Assembly (NCBI RefSeq): GCF_900099695.1
Contig: NZ_FNCY01000001.1
Location: 558,001-622,000 of the forward strand
Origin: Propionivibrio dicarboxylicus
GTDB taxonomy: Bacteria; Pseudomonadota; Gammaproteobacteria; Burkholderiales; Rhodocyclaceae
Reading direction: 5' to 3'
Length of the DNA: 64,000 bases
In this document: in pieces, positions 9,114-17,544 of the stretch
Layout: the number at the start of each line of letters is the position of its first letter
Numbering within the stretch: position 1 is the first letter of the stretch
Program-made: the position numbers and the translations under genes
The notes under the pieces: generated by a model
Seen by the model: only the letters and a program-made list of their open reading frames with translations
Told to the model about the DNA's origin: nothing
Databases searched by the model: none

Positions 9114-9139
9114 CAAAAAAACCGGCCAGAATGGCCGGT
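9114..9139 (-). terminator. Rho-independent terminator after uxaC
   Basis: On the minus strand ACCGGCC, loop ATTCT, GGCCGGT followed by a run of seven T. It lies 34 bases past the uxaC stop and closes the uronate operon. Confidence 0.85.
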
Positions 9140-9172
9140 GAAATCGAGGACGTTATCGGGCGGCCCTCCGCC

Positions 9173-10567
9173 CTAGAAGCCGAAATAATCGCGCGCATTC
9201 TGATGGCAAATGCCGCGAACAATGGTGTCGAGCGCCTCCGAATCGTCGGGGTACTCGCCGTCCTGGACCCAGCGTCCGAGCTGTCGGCAGAGCAGACGGC
9301 GGTAATACTCGTGCCTCGGGTAGGAGGCAAAGCTGCGCGAATCGGTCACCATGCCGACCGAGGTGCCGAGGGCGCCAAGGTTTGCCAGCGTGACGAACTG
9401 CTCGAGGTTGCCTTCCTTGTGGTCGTTGAACCACCAGGCCGGACCATACTGGATCTTGCCCTTGACCGGTCCCGTCTGGAAATTGCCGATCATCGCGCCA
9501 AGGACTTCGTTCATTGCCGGGTTCAGGCAGAACAGCATGGTCTTCGGCAACTGGTCGTCGCGCTCCATGCTATCGAGCAGTGCGGCCAGTCCTTTGGCAT
9601 AGCTGTGGTCAGCGATCGAGTCGTAGCCGGTGGCTTGTCCGATGCGGCCGACCATACGGGTATTGACGTCGCGCAAGGCGCCAATGTGCAGGCACATCGC
9701 CCAGTTGCGTTCGGCATAGGCGCGGCCGAGTCGGTCGAGCATGACGCTATGGTATTCGCCGATTTCTGCCGGCGACAACGCTTCACCGCGCATCCGCTTG
9801 GCGAAAAGCCGCTCGGCGACATCGGTAGCGGGAATGACGTCGGCCAGCGGCACGTCAATGGCATGATCGGAGATGCGTGCGCCAGCGGCATCGAAGGTGT
9901 CGATACGGTCGATCAGCGCGTCGATGAGGGCGGCAAACGAGGCGATCGGCACGCCAATGCGGCTGCCGAGCTTCTCCAGGTAGGCGGGGAACCCTGGTGC
10001 GTTGATGGCCATGGCGCTGTCCGGCCGGTAGGCGGGGATGACGCGAGTCTTCAGCGCAGAAGCGCCAATCGCGCGATGTTCGGCGAGATCGTCGGCCGGG
10101 TCGTCGGTCGTACAGGCGATGTCGACCCGCGCCTGCTCGAGGAAACTCCAGGTGTCCATGTGCGCCAGTCGGGCGTTCGCTTGTTCCCAAATGGCATCAG
10201 CATTTCTTGCGTTGATCGGCAGGTCGATCCCGAACAGCCGGCGCAGTTCGAGGTGGCTCCAATGAAAGATCGGATTGCCGATGGCAAGCGGCAGGATGCG
10301 GCAGAAAGCGTCGAATTTCTGACGCACCGGGCGATCGCCGGTGATGAAATCTTCGGTGATGCCGCAACTGCGCATCAAGCGCCATTTGTAGTGATCGCCG
10401 CCGAGCCAGAGTTCGGCGAGATTGGCGAACCTGCGCCGCCCGGCGATTTCACGGGGGATCAGATGCGAGTGGTAATCGATGATCGGCAGCGTTGCGGCGA
10501 CGTCGTGATAAAGGCGTTGTGCCACGTCGGTGTCGAGCAGAAAGTCCTTGTCCATGAAGGCGCTCAT
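9173..10567 (-). CDS. uxaC: Uronate (glucuronate/galacturonate) isomerase
   Basis: Converts D-glucuronate to D-fructuronate and D-galacturonate to D-tagaturonate, the first step of hexuronate catabolism in the cytoplasm. 464 residues, normal for UxaC. Metal-binding HxH at H33/H35 (IDYHSHL), plus the family segments LAELWLGGDHYKWR, WWFNDHKEGN and VTDSRSF. GGAGA precedes ATG 10567; a second Met at residue 5 is possible. Last gene of the dctPQM-rraA-SDR-uxaA-uxaC operon, followed by a terminator. Confidence 0.95.
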   Translation of the reverse strand: MSAFMDKDFLLDTDVAQRLYHDVAATLPIIDYHSHLIPREIAGRRRFANLAELWLGGDHYKWRLMRSCGITEDFITGDRPVRQKFDAFCRILPLAIGNPIFHWSHLELRRLFGIDLPINARNADAIWEQANARLAHMDTWSFLEQARVDIACTTDDPADDLAEHRAIGASALKTRVIPAYRPDSAMAINAPGFPAYLEKLGSRIGVPIASFAALIDALIDRIDTFDAAGARISDHAIDVPLADVIPATDVAERLFAKRMRGEALSPAEIGEYHSVMLDRLGRAYAERNWAMCLHIGALRDVNTRMVGRIGQATGYDSIADHSYAKGLAALLDSMERDDQLPKTMLFCLNPAMNEVLGAMIGNFQTGPVKGKIQYGPAWWFNDHKEGNLEQFVTLANLGALGTSVGMVTDSRSFASYPRHEYYRRLLCRQLGRWVQDGEYPDDSEALDTIVRGICHQNARDYFGF

Positions 10568-10589
10568 CTTGGTCTCCGGTACGTTCGGA

Positions 10590-11768
10590 TCAGCGGCAAC
10601 AGGCTTTGCCGTAATCGAAATCCTTGTAGGTCAGCACGAACTCGACGTGCCCCAGTTTTTCGGCTTTGGTCGGCATGCCGGACGCCGTGTTTTCGATCGC
10701 CCGAAGAATGTCGTCGGCGACGTCGTCGAGCGTCGCTCCCTCACTGATGATGCGTCCCGCATTGATGTCCATGTCATCGCTCAGGCGGGCATAGGTTTGC
10801 GGGTTGTTGCAGACTTTTATGACCGGCGCGATGACCGAACCGATGACCGAACCACGGCCGGTGGTGAACAGGACGATATGACAACCGGTGGCGATGAGTT
10901 CGACGATCTCGGAGGTGTCGCAGATGTTGGGATAGCCGAAGCGCGGTTCGCCGTCGGGCACCACGTCCATGAGGTAGAGACCGGGCTTCGTCGGTATTTC
11001 GGTCGGACGGATGACGCCGCTAATCTTGCCGTCGCCCGACTTGGCGTAGGCGCCCAGCGACTTCTCTTCGAGTGTCGTCAGTCCGCCGACGGCGTTGCCG
11101 TTGGAGAAGCTGCCGAGGCCCATGGTCGAGTAGTAATCGCGCGCCTTGCTCATCGCCGCGTCGATGTCCCGACGGACCGATTCGTCGGCGGCACGTGCCA
11201 TCATGTGCGGCTCGCAACCGATCAGTTCGCCGCTTTCCTCGAACATGCAAATGGCGTTGTCGGCGAGCAGGCGGTCGAAGGCACGGCCGACGGCCGGGTT
11301 GCCGGTGATGCCGCTGGTACCGTCGGATCCGCCGCAAACCGTGCCGATGATCAGGTCGCCGAATGTCATCGCGCGTCGCGGTGTGGCGGCGATCGTGGCA
11401 AGCATTTCGCGCACGCGACGGCAGCCTTCGGCGATGCTCGGTGCGGTGCCGCCGGTTTCCTGGATGACGAGCGTCTCGCAGGGCCGGCCGCTTTGGCGGA
11501 TCTCCTGGTGCAAGCGATTCCGGTCGAAGTTCTCGCAGCCGAGCGAGACGAGCAGGACTGCGCCGACATTGGCGTGGGTGCACAGGTTGCGCACAAGGCG
11601 GTGGCCGTAGTCGGAAGGATAGCAGCCGGGGAATCCGAAATACTGGACGTCGGCGGTGAAGCTTTCGGCAATGCGCTTGGCGACATGATGGGCGCATTCG
11701 ACGAGAAAGACGACCTGCACCGTATTCCTGATGCCAAGTTTGCCGTCCTGGCGCACGTATCCTTGCAT
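10590..11768 (-). CDS. uxaA: UxaA-family dehydratase, large subunit (altronate dehydratase type)
   Basis: Catalytic part of an altronate/galactarate-type dehydratase that makes 2-keto-3-deoxygluconate. 392 residues, beginning MQGYVRQDGKLGIRNTVQVV, with conserved stretches VSLGCENFDRN, GGSDGTSGITGNPA and FTTGRGSVIGSVIAPVIKVC, which include the Cys residues expected to hold the iron centre. Only the large domain is present; the SAF domain is encoded by the next gene upstream (11790-12065), so the enzyme is split as in many betaproteobacteria. Substrate could also be another aldonate. Confidence 0.85.
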   Translation of the reverse strand: MQGYVRQDGKLGIRNTVQVVFLVECAHHVAKRIAESFTADVQYFGFPGCYPSDYGHRLVRNLCTHANVGAVLLVSLGCENFDRNRLHQEIRQSGRPCETLVIQETGGTAPSIAEGCRRVREMLATIAATPRRAMTFGDLIIGTVCGGSDGTSGITGNPAVGRAFDRLLADNAICMFEESGELIGCEPHMMARAADESVRRDIDAAMSKARDYYSTMGLGSFSNGNAVGGLTTLEEKSLGAYAKSGDGKISGVIRPTEIPTKPGLYLMDVVPDGEPRFGYPNICDTSEIVELIATGCHIVLFTTGRGSVIGSVIAPVIKVCNNPQTYARLSDDMDINAGRIISEGATLDDVADDILRAIENTASGMPTKAEKLGHVEFVLTYKDFDYGKACCR

Positions 11769-11789
11769 GGGGTTCCTCTTTATGCCGGA

Positions 11790-12065
11790 CTAATGATGAA
11801 AACCGACGATGTAGTCGCTCTTCAGGTTATGGGTATGAATATGATCGCCCGGGGCAATCGCTGCCGTCGCAGAACCTATGCTGGCGCCATATTTTCTGAT
11901 TTTTTCGCCGATGGCGATGGCCTCGATCGACAGCTTGTGGCCGAGATCGACATCGGCGTTGGCGATCACGGATCCACCGTCGTAAGCGACCGCCTCCCCG
12001 CGCCGGACATCATCCAGCATAACGATGCAATTATCCTGACGGTGCAGGCGCAATCCTCTTTTCAT
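11790..12065 (-). CDS. UxaA-family dehydratase, small SAF-domain subunit
   Basis: 91 residues from ATG 12065 (MKRGLRLHRQDNCIVMLDDV), preceded by GGGAG. It is a SAF domain with GHKLSIEAIAIGEKIRKYG and the ending GDHIHTHNLKSDY, the conserved N-terminal module of altronate and galactarate dehydratases. It lies 21 bases before the large subunit and should form a complex with it. Confidence 0.88.
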   Translation of the reverse strand: MKRGLRLHRQDNCIVMLDDVRRGEAVAYDGGSVIANADVDLGHKLSIEAIAIGEKIRKYGASIGSATAAIAPGDHIHTHNLKSDYIVGFHH

Positions 12066-12091
12066 GGCGTCTCCCGGATTGGCACGGCGAC

Positions 12092-12856
12092 TCAGAAGCC
12101 GATCAGCGCGCCGCCGTCGACGATCAGGACGTGGCCGTTGACGAATTTTGCCGCATCGCTGGCGAGGTAGCAGGCGGCCCAGCCGATGTCTTCGGGATCG
12201 CCGAAGCATTTCATCGGCGTGCGGCCGAGGATCTTGTTCTTGCGCGCATCGTCGCCTTCGATGGCCTTGCGCAGCATCGGTGTGTCGATCCAGCCGGGGG
12301 CGACGCCGTTGACGCGCAGACCGTCGGCGCCAAGCTCCGTGGCCAGGCCGTGGATCAATCCGAGGTAGGCCGATTTGGCGGCCGCATAGCCGGTGACGAA
12401 GGGTTGGCCGAGGAAGGAGGTCATCGATGCGGTGAACAGGATGCAGCCTTTGCGATGCGCCTTCATGTGCGGCACCAGCGCCTTGGTCAGCGCGAATGCG
12501 CCGACGACATGGACATCGAGCACCGATTCAAAATCGGCGACGCTCATTTGTTCGATCGGCTTCTTGCAGTGGTTGCCCGCATTGTTGACGAGAATGTCGA
12601 TGCGCGGATGTTGCTTGAGCAAGTCGCCGACCCAGGCCTCCGTCCGGTCGGTGTCCTGCACGTCGAAGGCCGCAGCGTGTGCATTGGGTCCGAGGCTGGC
12701 GGCGGCTTGCCGCGCCTTGTCGAGATCGCGGCCGACGATGATGACCGTGGCGCCTTGTGTCAGCATGCACTGGGCGATGGCGTAGCCGAGGCCGCTGGTG
12801 GCACCGGTGATGAGCGCCGTCCTGCCTTCGAGCGAGAAGGCGTTTGCTGTTGTCAT
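12092..12856 (-). CDS. SDR-family sugar-acid dehydrogenase
   Basis: 254-residue classical short-chain dehydrogenase, start ATG 12856 with AAGGA upstream. NAD(P)-binding TGATSGLG (T17-G24), NNAG, and catalytic YAAAK near residue 155. Closest in feel to gluconate 5-dehydrogenase and 2-deoxy-D-gluconate 3-dehydrogenase. In this operon there is no UxaB or UxuB, so it is the best candidate to reduce tagaturonate or fructuronate to the aldonate used by the UxaA pair. That assignment is inference from context. Confidence 0.85.
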   Translation of the reverse strand: MTTANAFSLEGRTALITGATSGLGYAIAQCMLTQGATVIIVGRDLDKARQAAASLGPNAHAAAFDVQDTDRTEAWVGDLLKQHPRIDILVNNAGNHCKKPIEQMSVADFESVLDVHVVGAFALTKALVPHMKAHRKGCILFTASMTSFLGQPFVTGYAAAKSAYLGLIHGLATELGADGLRVNGVAPGWIDTPMLRKAIEGDDARKNKILGRTPMKCFGDPEDIGWAACYLASDAAKFVNGHVLIVDGGALIGF

Positions 12857-12884
12857 TAGGTGTGTCCTTGTCCGGTGGGTTGCG

Positions 12885-13577
12885 TCACATGATACCGAAG
12901 GTCTCGAAGGCCTCGACGGTGGGCATGCCTTGCTGCAGCGCCTTGAGGACCTTGTTCTCGTCTTTTGCCTTTTCGAATGCGCCGATGAAGGCTTCGTCGA
13001 CCTTGTCCTTGGGCACGACGAGCACGCCGTCGCGATCGCCGAAAATGACATCGCCGGGATTGATGCGAACGCCGTCGATTTCGATCGGTACACGCCAGTC
13101 GATGACTTTTCCGCGTGGCCCCTGGTCCTGCGCATAGCTGCCCATCGACGCGACCGGAAAGCCGAGCCGCTCGATCTCGTTGGAATCGCGATGATAGCCG
13201 TGCAGCACGGCGCCGGCAGCGCCGCATTTCATCGCACGCGTGGACATCAGGCCGCCCCAGAGGGCGTAGCGCAGCGACGATCCGGTGCAGATGTAGATCT
13301 CGTTGTGCTTGAGGTCGTCGAGTGCCTGGAACATCAGGCCGAACGGCTGTTGCGAAAGGGGCGAGCGACCTTCGTATTTTTCGGCGAAGTGGTCGGCTTC
13401 GAGTACCGGCATGGCACGACCGATCAGCACCATGCTGTTCTGGATGGGCTTGATCTGCGCCGGCAGAAACTGGTGCTGGCAGCCGAGCTTGTCGAGAATG
13501 TCGCCGACCAGCGCGACGAAGAGTTTCTGCTTTGCCAGCGCGAAGAGTTCGTCGTCATTTTTCCAGGGCGTTTTCAT
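12885..13577 (-). CDS. RraA-like protein (HMG-aldolase superfamily)
   Basis: 230 residues, member of the RraA/HMG-aldolase fold with GSSLRYALWGGLMSTRA, CGAAGAVLHGYHRD and the metal-site segment FGDRDGVLVVP. The Asp/Arg set fits class II pyruvate aldolases or decarboxylases rather than the 160-residue RNase E inhibitor. In the uronate operon it may cleave or decarboxylate a keto-acid intermediate; no KDG kinase or KDPG aldolase is encoded nearby. Substrate not decided by sequence. Confidence 0.8.
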   Translation of the reverse strand: MKTPWKNDDELFALAKQKLFVALVGDILDKLGCQHQFLPAQIKPIQNSMVLIGRAMPVLEADHFAEKYEGRSPLSQQPFGLMFQALDDLKHNEIYICTGSSLRYALWGGLMSTRAMKCGAAGAVLHGYHRDSNEIERLGFPVASMGSYAQDQGPRGKVIDWRVPIEIDGVRINPGDVIFGDRDGVLVVPKDKVDEAFIGAFEKAKDENKVLKALQQGMPTVEAFETFGIM

Positions 13578-13616
13578 GTGAGTCCTTTAGGCGTGTGAGG
13601 GCATTGGGCGGCTCGG

Positions 13617-14975
13617 TCAGTAAACCGGCGCGCCCTTCAGCAACGAGGGAATCCAGGTGGAGAACCACGGGACGTAGGTGACGACGCCCATGACGGCGAA
13701 CAGCGCGCCATAGAACGGCGTGATCGTTTTCATGACTTCCTCGATCGAGACGCCGCCGATGGCACAGCCGACGAACTGGGTACCGCCGACCGGCGGCGTA
13801 TTGAGGCCGAGCGCGCAGTTGAGCAGCATGACGATGCCAAACTGGACCGGGCCCATGCCCATCTGCAAGGCGATCGGCAGGAACAGCGGCGTACAGATCA
13901 GGATCGTCGCCGCCATGTCCATGAAGGTGCCGAGCAGGAAGAGGATGATGTTGATCAGGAAGAACATGACGAGCGGATTGCTTGTCGTGCCGAGCAGCAT
14001 TTGCGCCGTCTTGTCCGGAATCTCGAGGATCGCCATGATGTACTGGAGCATCGTGCTGACGCCGATCAGCAGCAGGATGACGCCGGTCGTCTTGGCGGCC
14101 TTGGCGGCGGCTTTCATCAGCTTGTGCCAACTCATCGAGCGATAGCCGAGGAAGGTCAGCAGCAGTGAGTAGGTGACGGCGATACCGGCGGCTTCGGTCG
14201 CTGTCGTCACGCCCATGATGATGCACGTGAGGATGATGACGACGACGAACATACCCGGAATGGCGGCGACGAAGGAGACCAGGATCGCCCGCCAGCCGGC
14301 GAAGGGATCGAGCGTGCTCGAACCGTCGGGCTTGATCGGAAAGCCGTTCTTGAGCGCCACCCAGTACGCGGCGGCGAGCATGCAGACCATCAGCACGATG
14401 ACCGGGAGGACGCCGGCGAACATCAGTTCGCCGATCGACACGCCCTTGCTCATGATGTTGGCGCCGGCCAGCATGCCGCTGGTGCTCGAGGCGGCGAAGG
14501 CGTAGATGATCATGTTGTGCGAGGTCGGCATCAGCGCGCCGGCGAGGGCGGCGTGCGTCGTCACATTGACGGCGTAATCGGCGCTGTAGCCTTCCTTCTT
14601 CATCATCGGGATCATGACACCCCCCATCGCCGAGACGTCGGCGGTCGGCGAGCCGGAGACACCGCCGAAGATCGTGCAGGCGACGACGTTGGCCATGCCG
14701 AGGCCGCCGCGCCAGTGTCCGACCATGTTGCGGGCGAAGGTGACGATCTTGTCGGCGATGCCGCCGTGCAGCATCAGCTCGCCCGAAAAGATGAAGAAGG
14801 GGATGGCCAGGAAGGAGAAAACGTTCATCCCGGAAATCATGTTCTGCAGGGCGAGTTCGAGCGGGAATCCCTCGGCGACGAAGGTCGCCATGCAGCTCAG
14901 ACCGATGGCCACCGCCACTGGCAGGCCCATCAGCAGAAAGAGGGTGAAGGTGATGCAGAGGACGATCAGTGCCAT
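13617..14975 (-). CDS. dctM: TRAP transporter large permease
   Basis: 452 residues, about 12 hydrophobic segments, start ATG 14975 (MALIVLCITFTLFLLMGLP). Family hallmarks include GLPVAVAIGLSC, FLAIPFFIFSGELM, GGVSGSPTADVSAMG and GLNTPPVG. It is the ion-coupled translocation subunit for a periplasmic-protein-dependent importer of acids, here probably hexuronates. The start overlaps the end of dctQ by ten bases, indicating coupled translation. Confidence 0.93.
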   Translation of the reverse strand: MALIVLCITFTLFLLMGLPVAVAIGLSCMATFVAEGFPLELALQNMISGMNVFSFLAIPFFIFSGELMLHGGIADKIVTFARNMVGHWRGGLGMANVVACTIFGGVSGSPTADVSAMGGVMIPMMKKEGYSADYAVNVTTHAALAGALMPTSHNMIIYAFAASSTSGMLAGANIMSKGVSIGELMFAGVLPVIVLMVCMLAAAYWVALKNGFPIKPDGSSTLDPFAGWRAILVSFVAAIPGMFVVVIILTCIIMGVTTATEAAGIAVTYSLLLTFLGYRSMSWHKLMKAAAKAAKTTGVILLLIGVSTMLQYIMAILEIPDKTAQMLLGTTSNPLVMFFLINIILFLLGTFMDMAATILICTPLFLPIALQMGMGPVQFGIVMLLNCALGLNTPPVGGTQFVGCAIGGVSIEEVMKTITPFYGALFAVMGVVTYVPWFSTWIPSLLKGAPVY

Positions 14976-15466
14976 GACGGAGTCACTTCCTTGCCGGTGA
15001 ACATTGCGATCAGATGCTCGATCGAAAACAGGATGAAGAGGGTGCCGGCGATGATGCAGGGAACATAACGCCAGGCTTCCGTGATGCCGATCGATGTAAT
15101 GCGGTTGGGATAGACGGAAATGGCCATCAACGTGCCGCACCAGATCAGCGCAGCGCCGAACAGAATGGTCAGGTAGCCGTTCATGTTGCCGACCCAGAAT
15201 TGCAGGGGTTTCGGCAGCAGCCCGACGAGCGATTCCATGCCGATGTGGCCTTCGTCGCGAATGCCGGCTGCAGCGCCGAACATGGCGACGTTAATGACCA
15301 GCAGCAGGGCGACCTGCTCCGACCATGACGGCGCATTATTGAGCACGTAGCGCCAGATGACGGAACCGAGGACGGTGCCGACGATGCCAAGCAGCGAGGC
15401 GACGGCGATGTACATCGCCCAACGAGACAGATACTCGTTCAGTTTGGTCAGCCAATGCATTTGCAT
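14966..15466 (-). CDS. dctQ: TRAP transporter small permease
   Basis: 166 residues with four predicted membrane helices (for example MYIAVASLLGIVGTVLGSV, VALLLVINVAMFGAAAGI, GYLTILFGAALIWCGTLMA, YVPCIIAGTLFILFSI). The segment SWSEQVALLL and RDEGHIGMESL is typical of DctQ proteins. It lies between dctP and dctM and overlaps dctM by ten bases. Confidence 0.92.
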   Translation of the reverse strand: MQMHWLTKLNEYLSRWAMYIAVASLLGIVGTVLGSVIWRYVLNNAPSWSEQVALLLVINVAMFGAAAGIRDEGHIGMESLVGLLPKPLQFWVGNMNGYLTILFGAALIWCGTLMAISVYPNRITSIGITEAWRYVPCIIAGTLFILFSIEHLIAMFTGKEVTPSWH

Positions 15467-15479
15467 ACTTCCTCAGAGG

Positions 15480-15507
15480 CGCGCGAAGACCCGCAGGTCC
15501 TCGCGCG
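15480..15507 (-). other. Intercistronic hairpin between dctP and dctQ
   Basis: CGCGCGAAGACC, loop CGCA, GGTCCTCGCGCG: a 12-base-pair stem with one mismatch in the 50-base gap. There is no T run, so it is better explained as an mRNA-stabilising or partial-termination hairpin that keeps the binding protein in excess over the permease. Confidence 0.6.
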
Positions 15508-15516
15508 GGGGTTCGG

Positions 15517-16497
15517 TTACTTGGTGTTGATGATCTTCTGCAGCAGCGACTTGAGTTCCGGCGTGTTGGCGTACTTGTCCCAGACGGCTTTTTGCGAATC
15601 CGAGAAGGACTTGCGATCGATGTCCTTTGGTTCGATGAAGGTGACCTTGTGGGCGATCAGCGCTTTCTTGGCGTCGTCCTGCTTGGCGACCCAGAGCTTC
15701 ACGTAGTAGGGAACGGAGTCGGCTGCGGCCTTGCGGATCGCCGCCTGATCTTCCTTGGTCAGCGTGTCCCAGACCTTCTTCGAGAATACGAGGAATTCCG
15801 GCACCATGACGTGCTGGGTTTCGCTGAATATCGGTGCCGATTCGAAGTGCTTTGCCGTTTCGTAGGACGCGTAGTTGTTTTCGGCCGCGTCGACGAGGCC
15901 GGTCTTCAGGGCCGTGTAGAGTTCAGCGTAGGGAATCGGCGTGGCGTTGCCGCCCATCGCTTCCATGACGCTGATCCACATGTCGGAGGGCTGGACACGA
16001 ACCTTGAGGCCCTTCATGTCGGCCACCGAGCGGATCGGTCTTTTCGCGTAGAACGAGCGGGAACCGGCCTCGTAGGCGGCGAGCGCGACGAAGCCGACTT
16101 TCTCGAACGAGGCGCGCAGTTCATCGCCGACCGGGCCGTACATCACCTTGCGGAAGTGCTCGATGTCACGGAACAGGAAGGGCAGGTTGGGAATCACCGT
16201 TTCGGGCAGCATCTGGTTGAAGTCGGAGCCGCTGATCCAGGTCATGTCGATGGCGCCGATCTTCACCTGTTCGATGGCGTCCTTGGCCGAGCCGAGCGTG
16301 CTGCTGCCGTATACCTTGATGCCGTACTTGCCTTTGGTGGCGGCGGAGATGTCGTCGCCCATGTGTTTGAAAGCGACTGACGCCGGGTAGTCCAGCGGGT
16401 GAACGATGGCGCCGCGGAAGTCGCGCGCATGCGCTGTCGTGAGGGTGAAGGCGGTTGCCAGCGCCAGGCCGATCAAGGCCTTGATAGGTTGTTTCAT
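15517..16497 (-). CDS. dctP: TRAP transporter periplasmic binding protein
   Basis: 326 residues from ATG 16497, with AGGAG upstream. Signal peptide MKQPIKALIGLALATAFTLT with cleavage near A24 (TAHA/RDF). Family features: GSSTLGSAKDAIEQVKIGAID, KGLKVRVQPSDMW (Arg that binds the carboxylate), MGGNATPIPYAELYTALKTG in two parts, and VDAAENNYASYET. It delivers the ligand to DctQM. Together with uxaC and uxaA this predicts hexuronate uptake. First gene of the operon, after a promoter and GntR-type operator. Confidence 0.93.
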   Translation of the reverse strand: MKQPIKALIGLALATAFTLTTAHARDFRGAIVHPLDYPASVAFKHMGDDISAATKGKYGIKVYGSSTLGSAKDAIEQVKIGAIDMTWISGSDFNQMLPETVIPNLPFLFRDIEHFRKVMYGPVGDELRASFEKVGFVALAAYEAGSRSFYAKRPIRSVADMKGLKVRVQPSDMWISVMEAMGGNATPIPYAELYTALKTGLVDAAENNYASYETAKHFESAPIFSETQHVMVPEFLVFSKKVWDTLTKEDQAAIRKAAADSVPYYVKLWVAKQDDAKKALIAHKVTFIEPKDIDRKSFSDSQKAVWDKYANTPELKSLLQKIINTK

Positions 16498-16586
16498 GGT
16501 TTGCTCCTGGGAATGAATTGAAACGGGGGACGATGTTCTCCAACTCAAACTGCAGGCTGGCCGGCGCTTGCCGAATCCAACCTATA

Positions 16587-16603
16587 AACCTGTACAACAC
16601 GTT
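16587..16603. promoter_or_regulatory. GntR-type operator upstream of dctP
   Basis: AACCTGTACAACACGTT, 15 of 17 bases shared with the perfect dyad AACCTGTCCAACAGGTT found upstream of gntR at 17470-17486. It lies just downstream of the -10 box, over the expected transcription start, a repressing position. Confidence 0.75.
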
Positions 16604-16606
16604 GAC

Positions 16607-16634
16607 AGATTAGCATAGTGATCGGGCATGTCAA
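16607..16634 (-). promoter_or_regulatory. Promoter of the uronate TRAP operon
   Basis: Minus strand TTGACA (16634-16629), 16-base spacer, TAATCT (16612-16607). The perfect -35 box and the adjacent operator make this the operon promoter, about 110 bases ahead of dctP. Confidence 0.7.
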
Positions 16635-16688
16635 CGCTGTGCCGTGGCGTGGGTGCGGGGCTTGTTTGTCGGTGTTTTTGCGCGGACG

Positions 16689-17417
16689 CTAGCAGCGGGT
16701 ATCGTCGATGGCCTTTTTCAGCAGTGCTGACACCGGCGCGTTGAAATGTTCCTCGATGGCCTGGCTGGCGGCGCTGGCATCGCGCTGGCAAATGGCGCTG
16801 ACGATCCGGTCGTGCAGATCGACGATGTGGGCCTCGGTGTGGTTGCTCACCTGGCTCTCGATGCCGACGCGCATCGATTCCTCCAGCGGTGCGCGCAGGG
16901 CCCGGATGATGATCTGGAAAAGCGGGTTATGGACCGCATTGGCAATGGCGATGTGCAGTTCGTAGTCGCGTTTGATCCACTCCGGATGCGAAATCGGTTG
17001 CTCGTGCAATCGCTTGCCGGCGGCTTCGATCGTGGCCAGATCCTCGTCGGTACCGTGGGTGGCGGCGAGAACGGCGGCCTGCATTTCGATTACCCGGCGC
17101 AATTCGAGAATCTGCGTCGGGCTGATCTGGCTGGTCGCGGCGGCATAGGCAAAAAACTGGGCGAGTACGCTCGGATCCATTTCGCGAATGCGCGGTCGCT
17201 TGCCGCTCTGTACGGAAAGCACCCCGATCGAGGCGAGCGCCCGGTAGGATTCGCGGACAATGCCGCGGCTGACCTGGAGCATTTCCGAAACCTTGACCTC
17301 GCTCGGCACGATGTCGCCGACTTTCAGGCGCTTTTCCGAGATAAGGCCGAGAAGAAAGCGGATGACCTGCGACGACAGGGTTTCCTGCTGCATTACCGGG
17401 ACGACGTAGTCTTCCAT
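16689..17417 (-). CDS. GntR/FadR-family transcriptional regulator (FCD domain)
   Basis: 242 residues. N-terminal winged helix (VKVSEMLQVSRGIVRESYRA, then GVLSVQSGKRPRIRE) and C-terminal FCD ligand domain, where HIAIANAVHNPLF, HTEAHIVDLHDRI and a later EEHF give the metal/ligand-binding His residues. FCD regulators commonly sense sugar acids. It stands directly upstream of the uronate operon on the same strand, and matching operators before itself and before dctP indicate autoregulation and repression relieved by a uronate or pathway intermediate. Confidence 0.9.
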   Translation of the reverse strand: MEDYVVPVMQQETLSSQVIRFLLGLISEKRLKVGDIVPSEVKVSEMLQVSRGIVRESYRALASIGVLSVQSGKRPRIREMDPSVLAQFFAYAAATSQISPTQILELRRVIEMQAAVLAATHGTDEDLATIEAAGKRLHEQPISHPEWIKRDYELHIAIANAVHNPLFQIIIRALRAPLEESMRVGIESQVSNHTEAHIVDLHDRIVSAICQRDASAASQAIEEHFNAPVSALLKKAIDDTRC

Positions 17418-17449
17418 GCGGGCGATCCAAAGAAGAATGGGTTGCCCCG

Positions 17450-17486
17450 ATTATATCGAGCGAAACGCAAACCTGTCCAACAGGTT
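17450..17486 (-). promoter_or_regulatory. gntR promoter with overlapping operator
   Basis: Perfect -10 TATAAT on the minus strand at 17455-17450, and TGGACA as -35 with an 18-base spacer. The -35 lies inside the perfect dyad AACCTGT-CCA-ACAGGTT (17470-17486), so bound regulator would block its own promoter. Confidence 0.75.
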
Positions 17487-17544
17487 GTGACGGGCCTGTA
17501 GAAGGACGTCTTCCCGGAGAATTTGCCGCGGGCGCCGCGCGATC

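Noticed and set aside
8146-12170. Long + strand frames opposite the hydrolase, uxaC and uxaA genes
   Set aside because: Products are Val/Gly/Asp-rich shadows with no motifs; the minus strand carries recognisable enzymes.
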